Positions 54,011 through 63,923 are shown, counted from the first letter of the stretch. The stretch is DNA of 64,000 nucleotides from Actinomycetota bacterium (GCA_026392825.1 JAPLBF010000038.1:1-64000), one strand, 5' to 3'. Notes: generated by a model from the letters alone, not told the origin. A program made the numbers and translations.

Positions 54011-55252
54011 ATGAAGTCATGGGCCCAGGTTGCGATACCGCCGTTAGCCAAGCGATTCGAGATGCCGACCCTTAATATTTACGACACCGCGCATCAAAGA
54101 GTTTGTTCGGTCGAAAAGAAAGACAGATACCGCGTCTACGTGTGTGGAATAACGCCATATGATGCAACGCACTTAGGTCATGCAAATACTTACTTAGCCT
54201 TTGATTTGATTAACCGCTATTTACAGGCCACAGGTAGTGAAGTGCTCTTTGTTCAAAATATTACCGATATTGATGACCCGCTTCTGGAACGCGCAAATCG
54301 AGATGGAGTTGATTGGCGCGAATTGGCGACTTCTCAAATAGATCTTTTCCGATCGGATATGGTCGCATTGCACATACTTCCTCCAGACCATTACATCGGT
54401 GCTGTTGAAGCAATACCGCTGGTTGTAGATGCAATAACTTCGTTAGAAAACGCCAACTCGGTCTACCTGCTCGATAATGATTACTACTTTAGAGTGCGAA
54501 GTGATTCTGAATTTGGAGAACGTTCGCACCTGTCGCAAACACGGATGCTTGAAATTTTTAGCCAGCGCGGGGGAGACCCGAATAGAGAAGGTAAAGAGGA
54601 TCCGCTGGATGCCCTCCTTTGGTTAGCCAAACGCCCTTCAGAACCTGGATGGGACAGCAAGTACGGAATCGGCAGACCCGGTTGGCATATTGAATGCTGC
54701 GCAATAGCACTTGGTTATTTGGAGATCGACCCTACGCAAGACACTTCAATAGATATTCAAGGCGGTGGAAGTGACCTCATCTTCCCTCATCACGAGATGT
54801 CAGCGGCCCAAGGCAGATTGATGAACGGTAAGAGGTTTGCAGCTAACTATGTTCACGCCGGAATGATTGGCTTAGATGGCGAAAAGATGAGTAAATCAAA
54901 AGGAAATTTAGTTTTCGTATCGCAGCTTTTAAAAGATGGAATCGATCCGATGGCAATTCGCATAGCGCTTATGTCTCATCACTATCGCGAAGACCATATG
55001 TGGGTGTCAGCAGAACTTACAGAGGCGAAGGCGTTCTTGGATGAATTACAGGTTGCGCTTTCTCGAATGGAAGTTGCGCCAACTGATGTTGTAATTGAGG
55101 AGATTATCTCTGCGCTATCGAACGACATTAATACACCCCGCGCACTCAAAGCGTTGAAAAGTTGGATTGTTGATACAAATCAAGGCGCTGTCGGCGGAAA
55201 GCCAGGAGAACTTAGTCGCGCAATGGATGCACTATTGGGTATCTCAATCTAA
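54011..55252 (+). CDS. mshC: Cysteine:1-D-myo-inosityl 2-amino-2-deoxy-alpha-D-glucopyranoside ligase MshC (mycothiol biosynthesis)
   Basis: CGITPYDATHLGHANTYLAFDL, GWHIECCAIA, GGGSDLIFPHHE, KMSKSKGN; 413 aa; SCO1664-family gene upstream as in other actinobacteria. Confidence 0.88.
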   Translation: MKSWAQVAIPPLAKRFEMPTLNIYDTAHQRVCSVEKKDRYRVYVCGITPYDATHLGHANTYLAFDLINRYLQATGSEVLFVQNITDIDDPLLERANRDGVDWRELATSQIDLFRSDMVALHILPPDHYIGAVEAIPLVVDAITSLENANSVYLLDNDYYFRVRSDSEFGERSHLSQTRMLEIFSQRGGDPNREGKEDPLDALLWLAKRPSEPGWDSKYGIGRPGWHIECCAIALGYLEIDPTQDTSIDIQGGGSDLIFPHHEMSAAQGRLMNGKRFAANYVHAGMIGLDGEKMSKSKGNLVFVSQLLKDGIDPMAIRIALMSHHYREDHMWVSAELTEAKAFLDELQVALSRMEVAPTDVVIEEIISALSNDINTPRALKALKSWIVDTNQGAVGGKPGELSRAMDALLGISI

Positions 55253-56139
55253 TTATCGTTCTGGCGTCGTAAAAATCTCTCAAGTTCTCGCGCTAAATCT
55301 TCACCCGAAACATCAGATAAAAGCGCAGAATCTTTACTTTCTTCCAGCGCTTTTACATACTCAGCAACGTCACTATCTTCGCGAGCTAATTCATCTACCT
55401 CTGATTCCCACTCGAGTGAGTCTGCATGCAAATCTCCCTGTGGCAAAGAGATCTCTAAGAAATCCTCAAGTGCGTTAATAAGAGCAAGAGTTGCTTTGGG
55501 ACTGGGCGAATTACTTGCGTAGTGAGGGATGGCTGCCCAAAGCGAGATCGCATCAATTCCACGGCGCAGACATGCATCCGCTATAACTCCAAGAATTCCG
55601 GTGGGACCTTCATAGTGGCTAACTTCTACACCCAGGCGCTTTGCAATTTCTGGATGTGCACCACTACCAGTGACGGTAATTGGTCTTGAATGTGGTGCAT
55701 CGGCAAGCATCGAGCCGAGAGTAATGATCCGTTGGACTTCCAGGTCATCGGCTAAATCGAGTAAATCGTGCGTGAAAGTCTTCCATTTCATCGAAGGTTC
55801 GACACCGCGAACGATAATAAAATCAAAATCGAAATTGGGTGTAGCTAATCCAAATATTTGGGTTCCTGGCCAAGTCAGCGACCGGATCTGCGATTCATCA
55901 ACATCAACAATTGGGCGATTAACTTGAAAATCATAAAATTCTTCAGGATCTATATCTGCAATCAATTCAGGGACTACACCGACCTGATCATTTATGGCAT
56001 GTTCAGCATCGGTCCATGCACCCAGGACGTGAGATGCCGCCCCGGTCGCCGCCTCGGCAGCATCGTTCCACCCAGAAAACGCGATTAGCATCACGGGATT
56101 GCGAAGTGCAGGAATCTTATGAATCTCCACATCGTCCAC
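55249..56139 (-). CDS. PAC2 family protein
   Basis: NPVMLIAFSGWNDAAEAATGA, HYEGPTGILGVIADACLRRGIDAISLWAAIPHY. Confidence 0.88.
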   Translation of the reverse strand: MDDVEIHKIPALRNPVMLIAFSGWNDAAEAATGAASHVLGAWTDAEHAINDQVGVVPELIADIDPEEFYDFQVNRPIVDVDESQIRSLTWPGTQIFGLATPNFDFDFIIVRGVEPSMKWKTFTHDLLDLADDLEVQRIITLGSMLADAPHSRPITVTGSGAHPEIAKRLGVEVSHYEGPTGILGVIADACLRRGIDAISLWAAIPHYASNSPSPKATLALINALEDFLEISLPQGDLHADSLEWESEVDELAREDSDVAEYVKALEESKDSALLSDVSGEDLARELERFLRRQNDN

Positions 56140-56159
56140 CTTACGGTAACCTCAGCCAA

Positions 56160-59100
56160 GTGACGAGTCATAATCGCAATAGACCTGCTGGCGCACTGCG
56201 ACTAGCGTTGGCTTCGCGCACGGTGATCGCCGACGGAGCGATGGGCACAATGCTTCAGGCAGCCGATCCGACTCTTGAAGACTTCGAGGGCCATGAAGGC
56301 TGTAATGAAATTCTTAATGTCTCCCGCCCAGACATCGTCCTAGATGTTCATTGTCAGTATCTAGCTTCCGGTGTAGATGCTATTGAGACAAATACATTTG
56401 GTGCGAACTGGGCGAACTTAGCTGAGTACGGAATCGAAGATCGTATATATGAACTGGCGTACGCGGGCGCTGTGATCGCACGCCAAGCCGCGGATGAATT
56501 TAGCACTAAAGAAAATCCACGCTTTGTCTTGGGTTCACTCGGTCCAGGAACCAAATTGCCATCACTTGGACATACGACGTATCAATTCTTAAAGGATGCC
56601 TATTACACCGCAGCGAAGGGTTTGCTCGATGGCCGATGCGATGCGCTTCTGATCGAAACAACTCAAGATTTATTGCAAGCTAAGGCTGCTGTAAATGGTG
56701 CACGGCAAGCGATCGCTGAAGTGGATTTCGATGTCGTTTTGATCGCGCAAGTCACCGTTGAAACCACCGGAACAATGTTGTTGGGTTCAGAAATCGGAGC
56801 GGCGCTAAATGCACTTGAGCCGTTAGAAATAGATTTAATCGGTCTAAATTGCGCAACAGGCCCTGCGGAAATGTCTGAGCATTTGCGTTACCTCTCAAAA
56901 TATTCAAATTGCGCTATCTCTGTAATGCCAAACGCTGGCCTGCCGATTCTCGGCGCTAAGGGTGCTGAATATCCGCTTGGACCTGAAGAGTTGGCCCAAG
57001 CGCTAGAAACTTTCGTAGGAGATTATGGAATCTCGCTGATTGGTGGATGTTGCGGAACAACTCCAGAACATTTGGCAGCAGTTGTTAATAAATTGGGCGC
57101 TAAAGCCATTCCTGATCGCATAACCGACCTTGATCCAGGTGCTTCATCGCTCTATCAATATGTGCCATTTAGACAAGACAACACCTATATGGCTATCGGT
57201 GAGCGCACCAACGCCAACGGTTCGCGCGCTTTTCGTGATGCTCTAGTCGCTGAAGATTGGGAAACTTGCGTTGAAATAGCTCGCGATCAAATCCGCGATG
57301 GCGCACATATGTTGGATCTCTCCGTAGATTATGTTGGTCGTGATGGTGCGAAAGACATGTTTGAACTAGCAACTCGCTTCGCGACTGCATCCACCTTGCC
57401 TATCGTTCTAGATTCAACTGAACCTGCGGTTCTAAAAGCGGGCTTAGAAGCACTTGGTGGTCGAAGCGTTATCAACTCAGTCAATTATGAGGATGGCGAT
57501 GGACCGACTTCTCGATTTGCTCGAATCATGCCTTTAGTCAAAGAACACGGTGCTTCTGTCGTCGCACTCACCATTGATGAAGAGGGTCAAGCACGAGATT
57601 GCGATTGGAAATTACGCGTTGCTCGACGATTAATAAAAGACCTTAATGAAAATTGGCAGATGAAGACTGGTGATATTTTGATCGACTGTCTGACTTTCCC
57701 GATTGCAACTGGTCAGGAAGAAACTCGCCGAGACGGCATTGAAACTATCAATGCGATCCGTACTTTGAAATCCGAATTTCCTGAAGTGCAGACAACTCTT
57801 GGAGTATCTAACGTCTCCTTCGGCTTAAACCCGGCCGCTCGAGTTGTCTTGAACTCAGTATTTCTGCACGAATGCGTTGAAGCGGGACTTGATTCTGCGA
57901 TTGTTCACCCTTCAAAGATAACTCCATTAGTTCGCATTAACGAGCGTCAGAAAGAAGTTGCACTCGATCTAATCTATGACCGTCGCAAGTATGAGGGGGA
58001 TGCCTGTATTTATGATCCACTCACTGAATTTCTTCAGTTATTTGAAGGTGTTGAACTTGCCGCTTCGCGAAACGTCCGTGCTTCCGAACTTGCGGCTCTA
58101 CCTCTAACCGAGCGTTTGCAGCGCAGAATTATTGATGGTGAAAAAGTTGGATTGACCGATGACCTGGACCAAGCAATGGCTGAAGACATTAAGCCGCTAT
58201 TGATTATCAACGACCATTTGCTCGAAGGCATGAAGGTCGTTGGTGAACTCTTCGGAAAAGGCGAAATGCAATTGCCATTCGTTCTCCAAAGCGCTGAGGT
58301 TATGAAAACAGCTGTGGCATATCTAGAGCCATTTATGGAGAAGAGCGATGACGGTGGTCGCGGCACCATGCTTTTGGCAACAGTAAAGGGCGATGTCCAC
58401 GATATCGGAAAGAATCTTGTAGATATTATCCTTTCCAATAATGGTTACACCGTTGTAAACATTGGAATCAAACAGACCATCAATCAGATTCTGGATGCCG
58501 CTCACGCGTCAGATGTAGATGCGATTGGCATGAGTGGATTGCTCGTTAAATCCACGGTGATCATGAAAGAGAACTTAGAAGAAATCACTAATCGTGGTTT
58601 AGCGCAAAAGTGGCCGATTGTTCTTGGTGGAGCAGCGCTTACCCGCGCATTTGTTGAACAGGATTTGGCTGCCGTCTTTCCTGGTGAAGTCAGATATGCA
58701 CGTGATGCCTTCGAAGGTTTACATTTAATGGATGCGATTATGGCGGTGAAGAAAGGTGTTCCAGGAGCTGCGTTACCCGAACTCCGCGAACGAAAAGTTC
58801 CGCTTCGTCCACAGAAGAGTGAAGATTTAATTGTCGATAACAAGCGAAGCGATGTTGCAAACGATGTTGATATTCCAGCGGCTCCATTCTTTGGATCACG
58901 AATAATCAAAGGCGTACCGCTCGCAGATTATGTAGGCATGCTCGATGAGAGAGCGCTCTTTGTTGGTCAATGGGGACTTAAAGGTGCTCGCGGAGAATTC
59001 GATGCAATGGCAGAAACTGAGGGACGACCTCGCCTGCGTGCGCTGCTAAATCAAGTCCAATCTAAAGGTTGGCTAAATGCTGCAGTGGTTTATGGATATT

Positions 59101-59666
59101 TTCCTTGTTACAGCGAAGGAAATGATTTAGTTATTTTGCATCACGAGGGGGAGAAGAAGGGGCGGGAGCGGACTAGATTCTCATTCCCGCGTCAATCTCG
59201 CGACCGCCGACTCTGTCTAAGTGATTTCTTCGCCAGTAAAGAGTCCGGTAAGACTGATGTAGTTGCCTTCCACGTTGTAACAATGGGATCAGAGATCAGC
59301 AAGGCAGCGGCGGAACTCTTTGCCGCGAATAATTATCGGGAGTATTTAGAACTGCATGGTTTATCGGTTCAATTGACCGAAGCCCTAGCTGAGCATTGGC
59401 ACGCACGTATTCGAGAAGAATTTAAGGTTCGCGGAGATGACGCAGCAGATCTGCAAGGAATCTTGGATCAGGGATATCGCGGTTCACGTTACTCATTTGG
59501 CTATCCCGCCTGTCCTAATCTTGAAGATCAAATCCAACTATGTGAGTTACTTGAACCCGGACGCATAGGCGTAGAACTTTCTGAGGAGTTCCAGTTACAT
59601 CCTGAGCAAAGTACCTCCGCAATAATTGTGCATCACCCTGAAGCAAAATACTTCAACGCGAATTAA
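56160..59666 (+). CDS. metH: Cobalamin-dependent methionine synthase
   Basis: IADGAMGTMLQ, GGCCGTTPEH, pterin-binding domain, KGDVHDIGKNLV (B12 ligand), GSRYSFGYPACPNLEDQ; start taken at GTG (VTSHNRN). Confidence 0.96.
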   Translation: MTSHNRNRPAGALRLALASRTVIADGAMGTMLQAADPTLEDFEGHEGCNEILNVSRPDIVLDVHCQYLASGVDAIETNTFGANWANLAEYGIEDRIYELAYAGAVIARQAADEFSTKENPRFVLGSLGPGTKLPSLGHTTYQFLKDAYYTAAKGLLDGRCDALLIETTQDLLQAKAAVNGARQAIAEVDFDVVLIAQVTVETTGTMLLGSEIGAALNALEPLEIDLIGLNCATGPAEMSEHLRYLSKYSNCAISVMPNAGLPILGAKGAEYPLGPEELAQALETFVGDYGISLIGGCCGTTPEHLAAVVNKLGAKAIPDRITDLDPGASSLYQYVPFRQDNTYMAIGERTNANGSRAFRDALVAEDWETCVEIARDQIRDGAHMLDLSVDYVGRDGAKDMFELATRFATASTLPIVLDSTEPAVLKAGLEALGGRSVINSVNYEDGDGPTSRFARIMPLVKEHGASVVALTIDEEGQARDCDWKLRVARRLIKDLNENWQMKTGDILIDCLTFPIATGQEETRRDGIETINAIRTLKSEFPEVQTTLGVSNVSFGLNPAARVVLNSVFLHECVEAGLDSAIVHPSKITPLVRINERQKEVALDLIYDRRKYEGDACIYDPLTEFLQLFEGVELAASRNVRASELAALPLTERLQRRIIDGEKVGLTDDLDQAMAEDIKPLLIINDHLLEGMKVVGELFGKGEMQLPFVLQSAEVMKTAVAYLEPFMEKSDDGGRGTMLLATVKGDVHDIGKNLVDIILSNNGYTVVNIGIKQTINQILDAAHASDVDAIGMSGLLVKSTVIMKENLEEITNRGLAQKWPIVLGGAALTRAFVEQDLAAVFPGEVRYARDAFEGLHLMDAIMAVKKGVPGAALPELRERKVPLRPQKSEDLIVDNKRSDVANDVDIPAAPFFGSRIIKGVPLADYVGMLDERALFVGQWGLKGARGEFDAMAETEGRPRLRALLNQVQSKGWLNAAVVYGYFPCYSEGNDLVILHHEGEKKGRERTRFSFPRQSRDRRLCLSDFFASKESGKTDVVAFHVVTMGSEISKAAAELFAANNYREYLELHGLSVQLTEALAEHWHARIREEFKVRGDDAADLQGILDQGYRGSRYSFGYPACPNLEDQIQLCELLEPGRIGVELSEEFQLHPEQSTSAIIVHHPEAKYFNAN

Positions 59667-59685
59667 TCTCTCGGAAGGCGCTTCC

Positions 59686-60354
59686 ATGTTCCAGGCTGTT
59701 CTCTTTGACATGGATGGCCTCTTCATAAATTCTGAACCTGACTGGCACGCTGCTGAATTAGAAATGATGCGAGCTCACGGGTATGACTGGACTCCGGAGG
59801 ATCAGCTGAAATGTTTAGGTGGACCATTACAACGGGTGACCGAATATATGTCACTGTGTCTTAACGATGCTAAAACCGCAGAGCAGTTAGGCGAATTAAT
59901 TGTTGCCGAAATGCAAAAGCGGATGTCGGGCAAAGTTTCGTTAATGCCTGGCGCGTTGGAGTTTTCACGAAAGTTAAGTAACGCAGGAGTACCGCAAGCC
60001 TTGGTCTCAGCCAGCCCCCGTCCGATCGTTGATGCTGTGTTGGTGGGAATGTCAGAGAAGTATTTTGTGCACTCTGTTGCGGCCGGCGATATTGAACGGA
60101 CCAAACCTTTCCCGGACCCTTATCTCCACGCTGCTAAATTACTTGATGTGGATATCGAACAATGTTTAATTTTTGAAGATTCTCCGACTGGACTCACTGC
60201 GGCCAGGGAAAGCGGGGCATTTGTTGTTGGAATTCCCCATTTTGTGGAAGTTGCGGAGGAACCAAGGCTGAAGATTGTTAAAAGTTTTGAAGGTGTAACG
60301 GGTGCGACTTTAGCGAATTGGTTTGAGATCAACCAACGTGAGCTGGGCAAATAG
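59686..60354 (+). CDS. HAD family hydrolase (beta-phosphoglucomutase-like)
   Basis: AVLFDMDGLFINSEPDW, LVSASPRP, IFEDSPTGLTAA. Confidence 0.92.
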   Translation: MFQAVLFDMDGLFINSEPDWHAAELEMMRAHGYDWTPEDQLKCLGGPLQRVTEYMSLCLNDAKTAEQLGELIVAEMQKRMSGKVSLMPGALEFSRKLSNAGVPQALVSASPRPIVDAVLVGMSEKYFVHSVAAGDIERTKPFPDPYLHAAKLLDVDIEQCLIFEDSPTGLTAARESGAFVVGIPHFVEVAEEPRLKIVKSFEGVTGATLANWFEINQRELGK

Positions 60355-61084
60355 CTTTAAAGAAGCACCAATCGCAGAGACGTGTTGGACGCGGTCGGAA
60401 TTCGTTACGTTCGATAGCGCGAAGAATATCTTCGGCAATGTCAAAGAGAATTCGCTCGGTTTTAATTAAATCTGCCTCTGTTGGAGCGTTTTTGACTAGT
60501 CGGGTATCGCCGAGATAAATCAATTGCAATAATTTTGGAATTACTCCGTGGTTCTTCCAATAAAGCAAGGCATAGACTCGTAATTGGAAGAGCGCTTTCT
60601 CTTCCCAACCCGGCTTTGGCGATTTTCCGGTCTTGTAATCGACGATTCTTACTTCACCTGTTGGTGCAACGTCTAAACGATCAACGTAACCATGCAGATA
60701 GAGTTTTTCTGAGAGATCCATCTCCAGATGCAATTCGCGATAAGTTGGCTCAAATGTACTTGGGGCTTCCAGAGTGAAGTAATTGCCTAACAATTCTTCA
60801 GCCCTTTTAAACCAGGCGCCTTGATCTAAAACGAGTTCCGCGATTGCGGGTTTTGCATCAATCTGCGCCTGCCAACGACTAGGTAATAGTTCGGTTGCTC
60901 GCTCTAGATCACGATCGGCTGCGGGTAATTCAAAGAGATCTTCCAAAATGGTGTGAATTAACGTGCCACGTTCGGCATCAATACTCGGTGGCTCTGGAAG
61001 CAAATCGATAGTTCGATATTTGTAGAGTTGCGGGCAGTTGTTGAAGTCGTTGATGCGGCTGGGGGAAAGGCGCAACTGGTCCAT
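60329..61084 (-). CDS. RecB-like PD-(D/E)XK nuclease, putative Fe-S cluster
   Basis: LSPSRINDFNNCPQLYKYR, VRIVDYKTGKSPKPG, CDWCFFKAICPAH. Confidence 0.88.
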   Translation of the reverse strand: MDQLRLSPSRINDFNNCPQLYKYRTIDLLPEPPSIDAERGTLIHTILEDLFELPAADRDLERATELLPSRWQAQIDAKPAIAELVLDQGAWFKRAEELLGNYFTLEAPSTFEPTYRELHLEMDLSEKLYLHGYVDRLDVAPTGEVRIVDYKTGKSPKPGWEEKALFQLRVYALLYWKNHGVIPKLLQLIYLGDTRLVKNAPTEADLIKTERILFDIAEDILRAIERNEFRPRPTRLCDWCFFKAICPAHVG

Positions 61085-61132
61085 AAGGAAGGAAGATACA
61101 GCCTTTGGTCGGTTAACGCTTAGGATGCTCCT

Positions 61133-62023
61133 GTGCCAAAAGAGCCAAAAGGAAAAGCCAGCAGCGCTGATCTGCGCAATCGTGGATTCTTCGTGGCTGG
61201 CGATCGTGTGCAGTTAACCGATCAAAAGGGAAAAATTTATAGCATCACAATCACGCCAGGAAAAGAGTGGCACACTCATAAAGGCTGGATCGTTCACGAC
61301 GATTTAATCGGTCTACCTGAAGGTTCCGTTGTCAGCACCAGCGCTGGACTTAAGTTCACGGCATTCATTCCGTTATTAACTGATTATGTTCTTTCTATGC
61401 CACGTGGGGCAACGATTGTTTATCCCAAAGATTCAGCGATGATTGTCGGTTTCGCAGATATTTTTCCTGGGGCTCGAGTATTGGAAGCCGGCGTTGGAAG
61501 CGGAGCGCTAACTCTCTCGCTACTTCGCGCAGTAGGCCCTGACGGCCATGTTCACTCGGTAGAACGACGCGAAGAATTCGCCGAAAATGCCAAGTCAAAT
61601 ATTGAAAATTACTTCGGGGGAGCACCTGCGAATTGGTCTTTAGATATTGGATCGGTGCAAGAGAAAGAATTCAGCGAAGATTTTGATCGCGTTATCTTGG
61701 ACATGTTGGCGCCTTGGGAATGCGTAGAACTTGCGGCGAAGGTACTCCGTCCTGGTGGAGTGTTCATGGCCTATGTGGCAACGACAACACAGTTATCGGC
61801 GACCGCCGAAGCGTTGAAGAACGATGGCCACTTCACTGAACCGGAGAGTTTCGAAAGTATGGTGCGTGGTTGGCACCACGAAGGTTTAGCGGTTAGACCG
61901 CAACAGAGAATGATCGGACATACTGGTTTTCTAATTTTCGCTAGACGGATGGCGCCCGGAGTTGAAGTTTTAGCGCGCCGCAGGAGACCGGCGAAAGGTG
62001 CTTACGGTGTCGCGGAAGACTGA
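61133..62023 (+). CDS. trmI: tRNA (adenine-N1)-methyltransferase TrmI (m1A58)
   Basis: RGATIVYPKDSAMIVGFADIFPGARVLEAGVGSGALTLSLLRAV, LDMLAPWECVELAAKVLRPGGVF. Confidence 0.93.
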   Translation: MPKEPKGKASSADLRNRGFFVAGDRVQLTDQKGKIYSITITPGKEWHTHKGWIVHDDLIGLPEGSVVSTSAGLKFTAFIPLLTDYVLSMPRGATIVYPKDSAMIVGFADIFPGARVLEAGVGSGALTLSLLRAVGPDGHVHSVERREEFAENAKSNIENYFGGAPANWSLDIGSVQEKEFSEDFDRVILDMLAPWECVELAAKVLRPGGVFMAYVATTTQLSATAEALKNDGHFTEPESFESMVRGWHHEGLAVRPQQRMIGHTGFLIFARRMAPGVEVLARRRRPAKGAYGVAED

Positions 62024-62957
62024 GCGACTAGTCAATCTGACAATAGCCCTACTTGCCACTAAACGTTACATAACAAAATCGGAAATTTTCCGAACGGTTG
62101 ATGGATATGAAGGCAACGACGAGAGCAAAGAGCGAATGTTTGAGCGCGATAAGGATGATCTACGAAATCTGGGAATTGAAATTGAAGTGGGCACATTCGA
62201 TCCGCTATTTGAGGATGAGTCTGGGTACCGAATCAAACCTGAAAATTATCAATTTCAATTAGGTGAAGTAAATGCTCAAGAAATTACCTTGCTCTCATTA
62301 GCGGCAGAAGCGTGGCGTGGTGCTTCATTGAGTTCATCCGCCTTGAGCGCGCTGAATAAGCTCCACGCAATCGGTATTGAAAGTGATTCGGAGTTACTTC
62401 TAGATCTTGCACCAGCAATCATCACCCAAGATGAGAATCTGGCGATCGCCATTGCTGCAATTACCTCAAGAACGGTTCTTTCCTTCTCTTATCTAAATGA
62501 AGAATTAAAGGAACAGAGCAGAGCGCTAGAGCCATATGCGGTTATCTCCAAGTATGGGCATTGGTACATTTTCGGAAACGACTTAGATCGCAGAGCAAGT
62601 CGTCTCTTCCGCTTGGATCGCGTTTCAGGTGAGTTAAAACCACAAGGTAAATCCAGCGCCTTTGAGATTCCCGGCGATTTAGATGTAAATCAAGCCTTTG
62701 CAAAGTCGTCAGAACTATCCTCCGCAATCGTGTTCATTAGAGATGGACGCGGGCTAAATTTACGTAGTCGCGGCAGTCAGAACTTCACCACAAGTGCTCC
62801 AATAGGATGGCAAGAGTTAAAGTTGGAGTATCTAGATCGTGAGCGTTTCATTGAAGAAGTTCTTTGGTACGGCAACGATGTAATCGTTTTTGAACCTATC
62901 GATCTGCGTAATGAAATTCTCGGCCACTTGAAAGCTGGGGTGGCAACATATGGTTAA
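61998..62957 (+). CDS. pafB: WYL domain transcriptional regulator PafB-like (alternative GTG start at 62007)
   Basis: Winged-helix N-terminus plus WYL-type domain; tandem with second WYL protein and tatA. Confidence 0.85.
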   Translation: MLTVSRKTERLVNLTIALLATKRYITKSEIFRTVDGYEGNDESKERMFERDKDDLRNLGIEIEVGTFDPLFEDESGYRIKPENYQFQLGEVNAQEITLLSLAAEAWRGASLSSSALSALNKLHAIGIESDSELLLDLAPAIITQDENLAIAIAAITSRTVLSFSYLNEELKEQSRALEPYAVISKYGHWYIFGNDLDRRASRLFRLDRVSGELKPQGKSSAFEIPGDLDVNQAFAKSSELSSAIVFIRDGRGLNLRSRGSQNFTTSAPIGWQELKLEYLDRERFIEEVLWYGNDVIVFEPIDLRNEILGHLKAGVATYG

Positions 62958-63882
62958 GTCACAGTCCACGCCGGTTGAGAAGGCTGCTCGACTTTTAGAT
63001 TTAGTACCATTTATTTCAACGCATCAGGGAATAGCGCTAAATGAGTTGGCACAAGAATTCAATCTCACTGAAAGGGAATTGCTGAGCGATCTAAATACCC
63101 TGTGGATGTGTGGCCTGCCGGGTTATACGCCACTAGAACTTATTGATCTGGAGTTCGAGTCTGGATATGTGAGTATCCGAAATGCCGAAGTGTTGCAAAG
63201 AGTCCGCCTCCTTACTAAACAGGAGCTGGTGATAATTTTATTAGGGCTCGACATTTTGCAGAGTTCACTTGATCCAAAACGTGATGATTTAAGTGGTGCG
63301 ATCTCTGGTTTGACGATCAGAATTAAAAAGATTGTTGGAAATGTTGCTGCCGCCTTGCCTATAGTCGATTCGACTCATCGCGCAATAATCACGCAGGCTA
63401 TTGCTAGTAGAACGGATCTATTAGTTAGTTACCATTCCACCATCAAAGATACGGTTAGTGAACGAGTAATCACTCCGCTTGAGTTATCACTTGATCGCGG
63501 CTTTGAGGTTCTAGATGCCTATTGCCAAAGCGCCGAAGGTTTCCGCACTTTCCGGTTAGACAATATGAGATCGGTTCAGTTGGCAGGATCTTCAGTTAAC
63601 ATTCCTGAACCACGTGATGGCTCGGATTACCAGTGGCAGTTACTAATCAAGTCTCGTTTTCGCACATCTTCTGAAAGATTCAGGTCTGTCTATAGACCGC
63701 GAGAATCTTCCGCGGGGGAGGAAGTCACTGTGAACTCCTTTAGCCAAGACTGGTTGTTAAGAAATGCCGTTAGCACTCTGGCATCGGTCGAGGTACAACT
63801 TCCCGTTTCAGCAAGAACGCTGATAGCCGAGAAGTGCCAGATAACTTTAGAGTTGTATGAAAATTGGCCATTTCCGAACTAG
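62950..63882 (+). CDS. pafC: WYL domain transcriptional regulator PafC-like
   Basis: AARLLDLVPFISTHQGIALNELAQEFNLTERELLSDLNTLWMCGLPGYTPLELIDLEFE; precedes tatA. Confidence 0.86.
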   Translation: MVKSQSTPVEKAARLLDLVPFISTHQGIALNELAQEFNLTERELLSDLNTLWMCGLPGYTPLELIDLEFESGYVSIRNAEVLQRVRLLTKQELVIILLGLDILQSSLDPKRDDLSGAISGLTIRIKKIVGNVAAALPIVDSTHRAIITQAIASRTDLLVSYHSTIKDTVSERVITPLELSLDRGFEVLDAYCQSAEGFRTFRLDNMRSVQLAGSSVNIPEPRDGSDYQWQLLIKSRFRTSSERFRSVYRPRESSAGEEVTVNSFSQDWLLRNAVSTLASVEVQLPVSARTLIAEKCQITLELYENWPFPN

Positions 63883-63923
63883 TGGTGATGCGCTAAAGCG
63901 GGCCGATACGCTACCTTTTAGCC

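Noticed and set aside
60329-61084. RecB/Cas4-like nuclease as part of a CRISPR-Cas locus
   Set aside because: No repeats, spacers or cas genes anywhere in the window; gene has a conserved actinobacterial position beside trmI.
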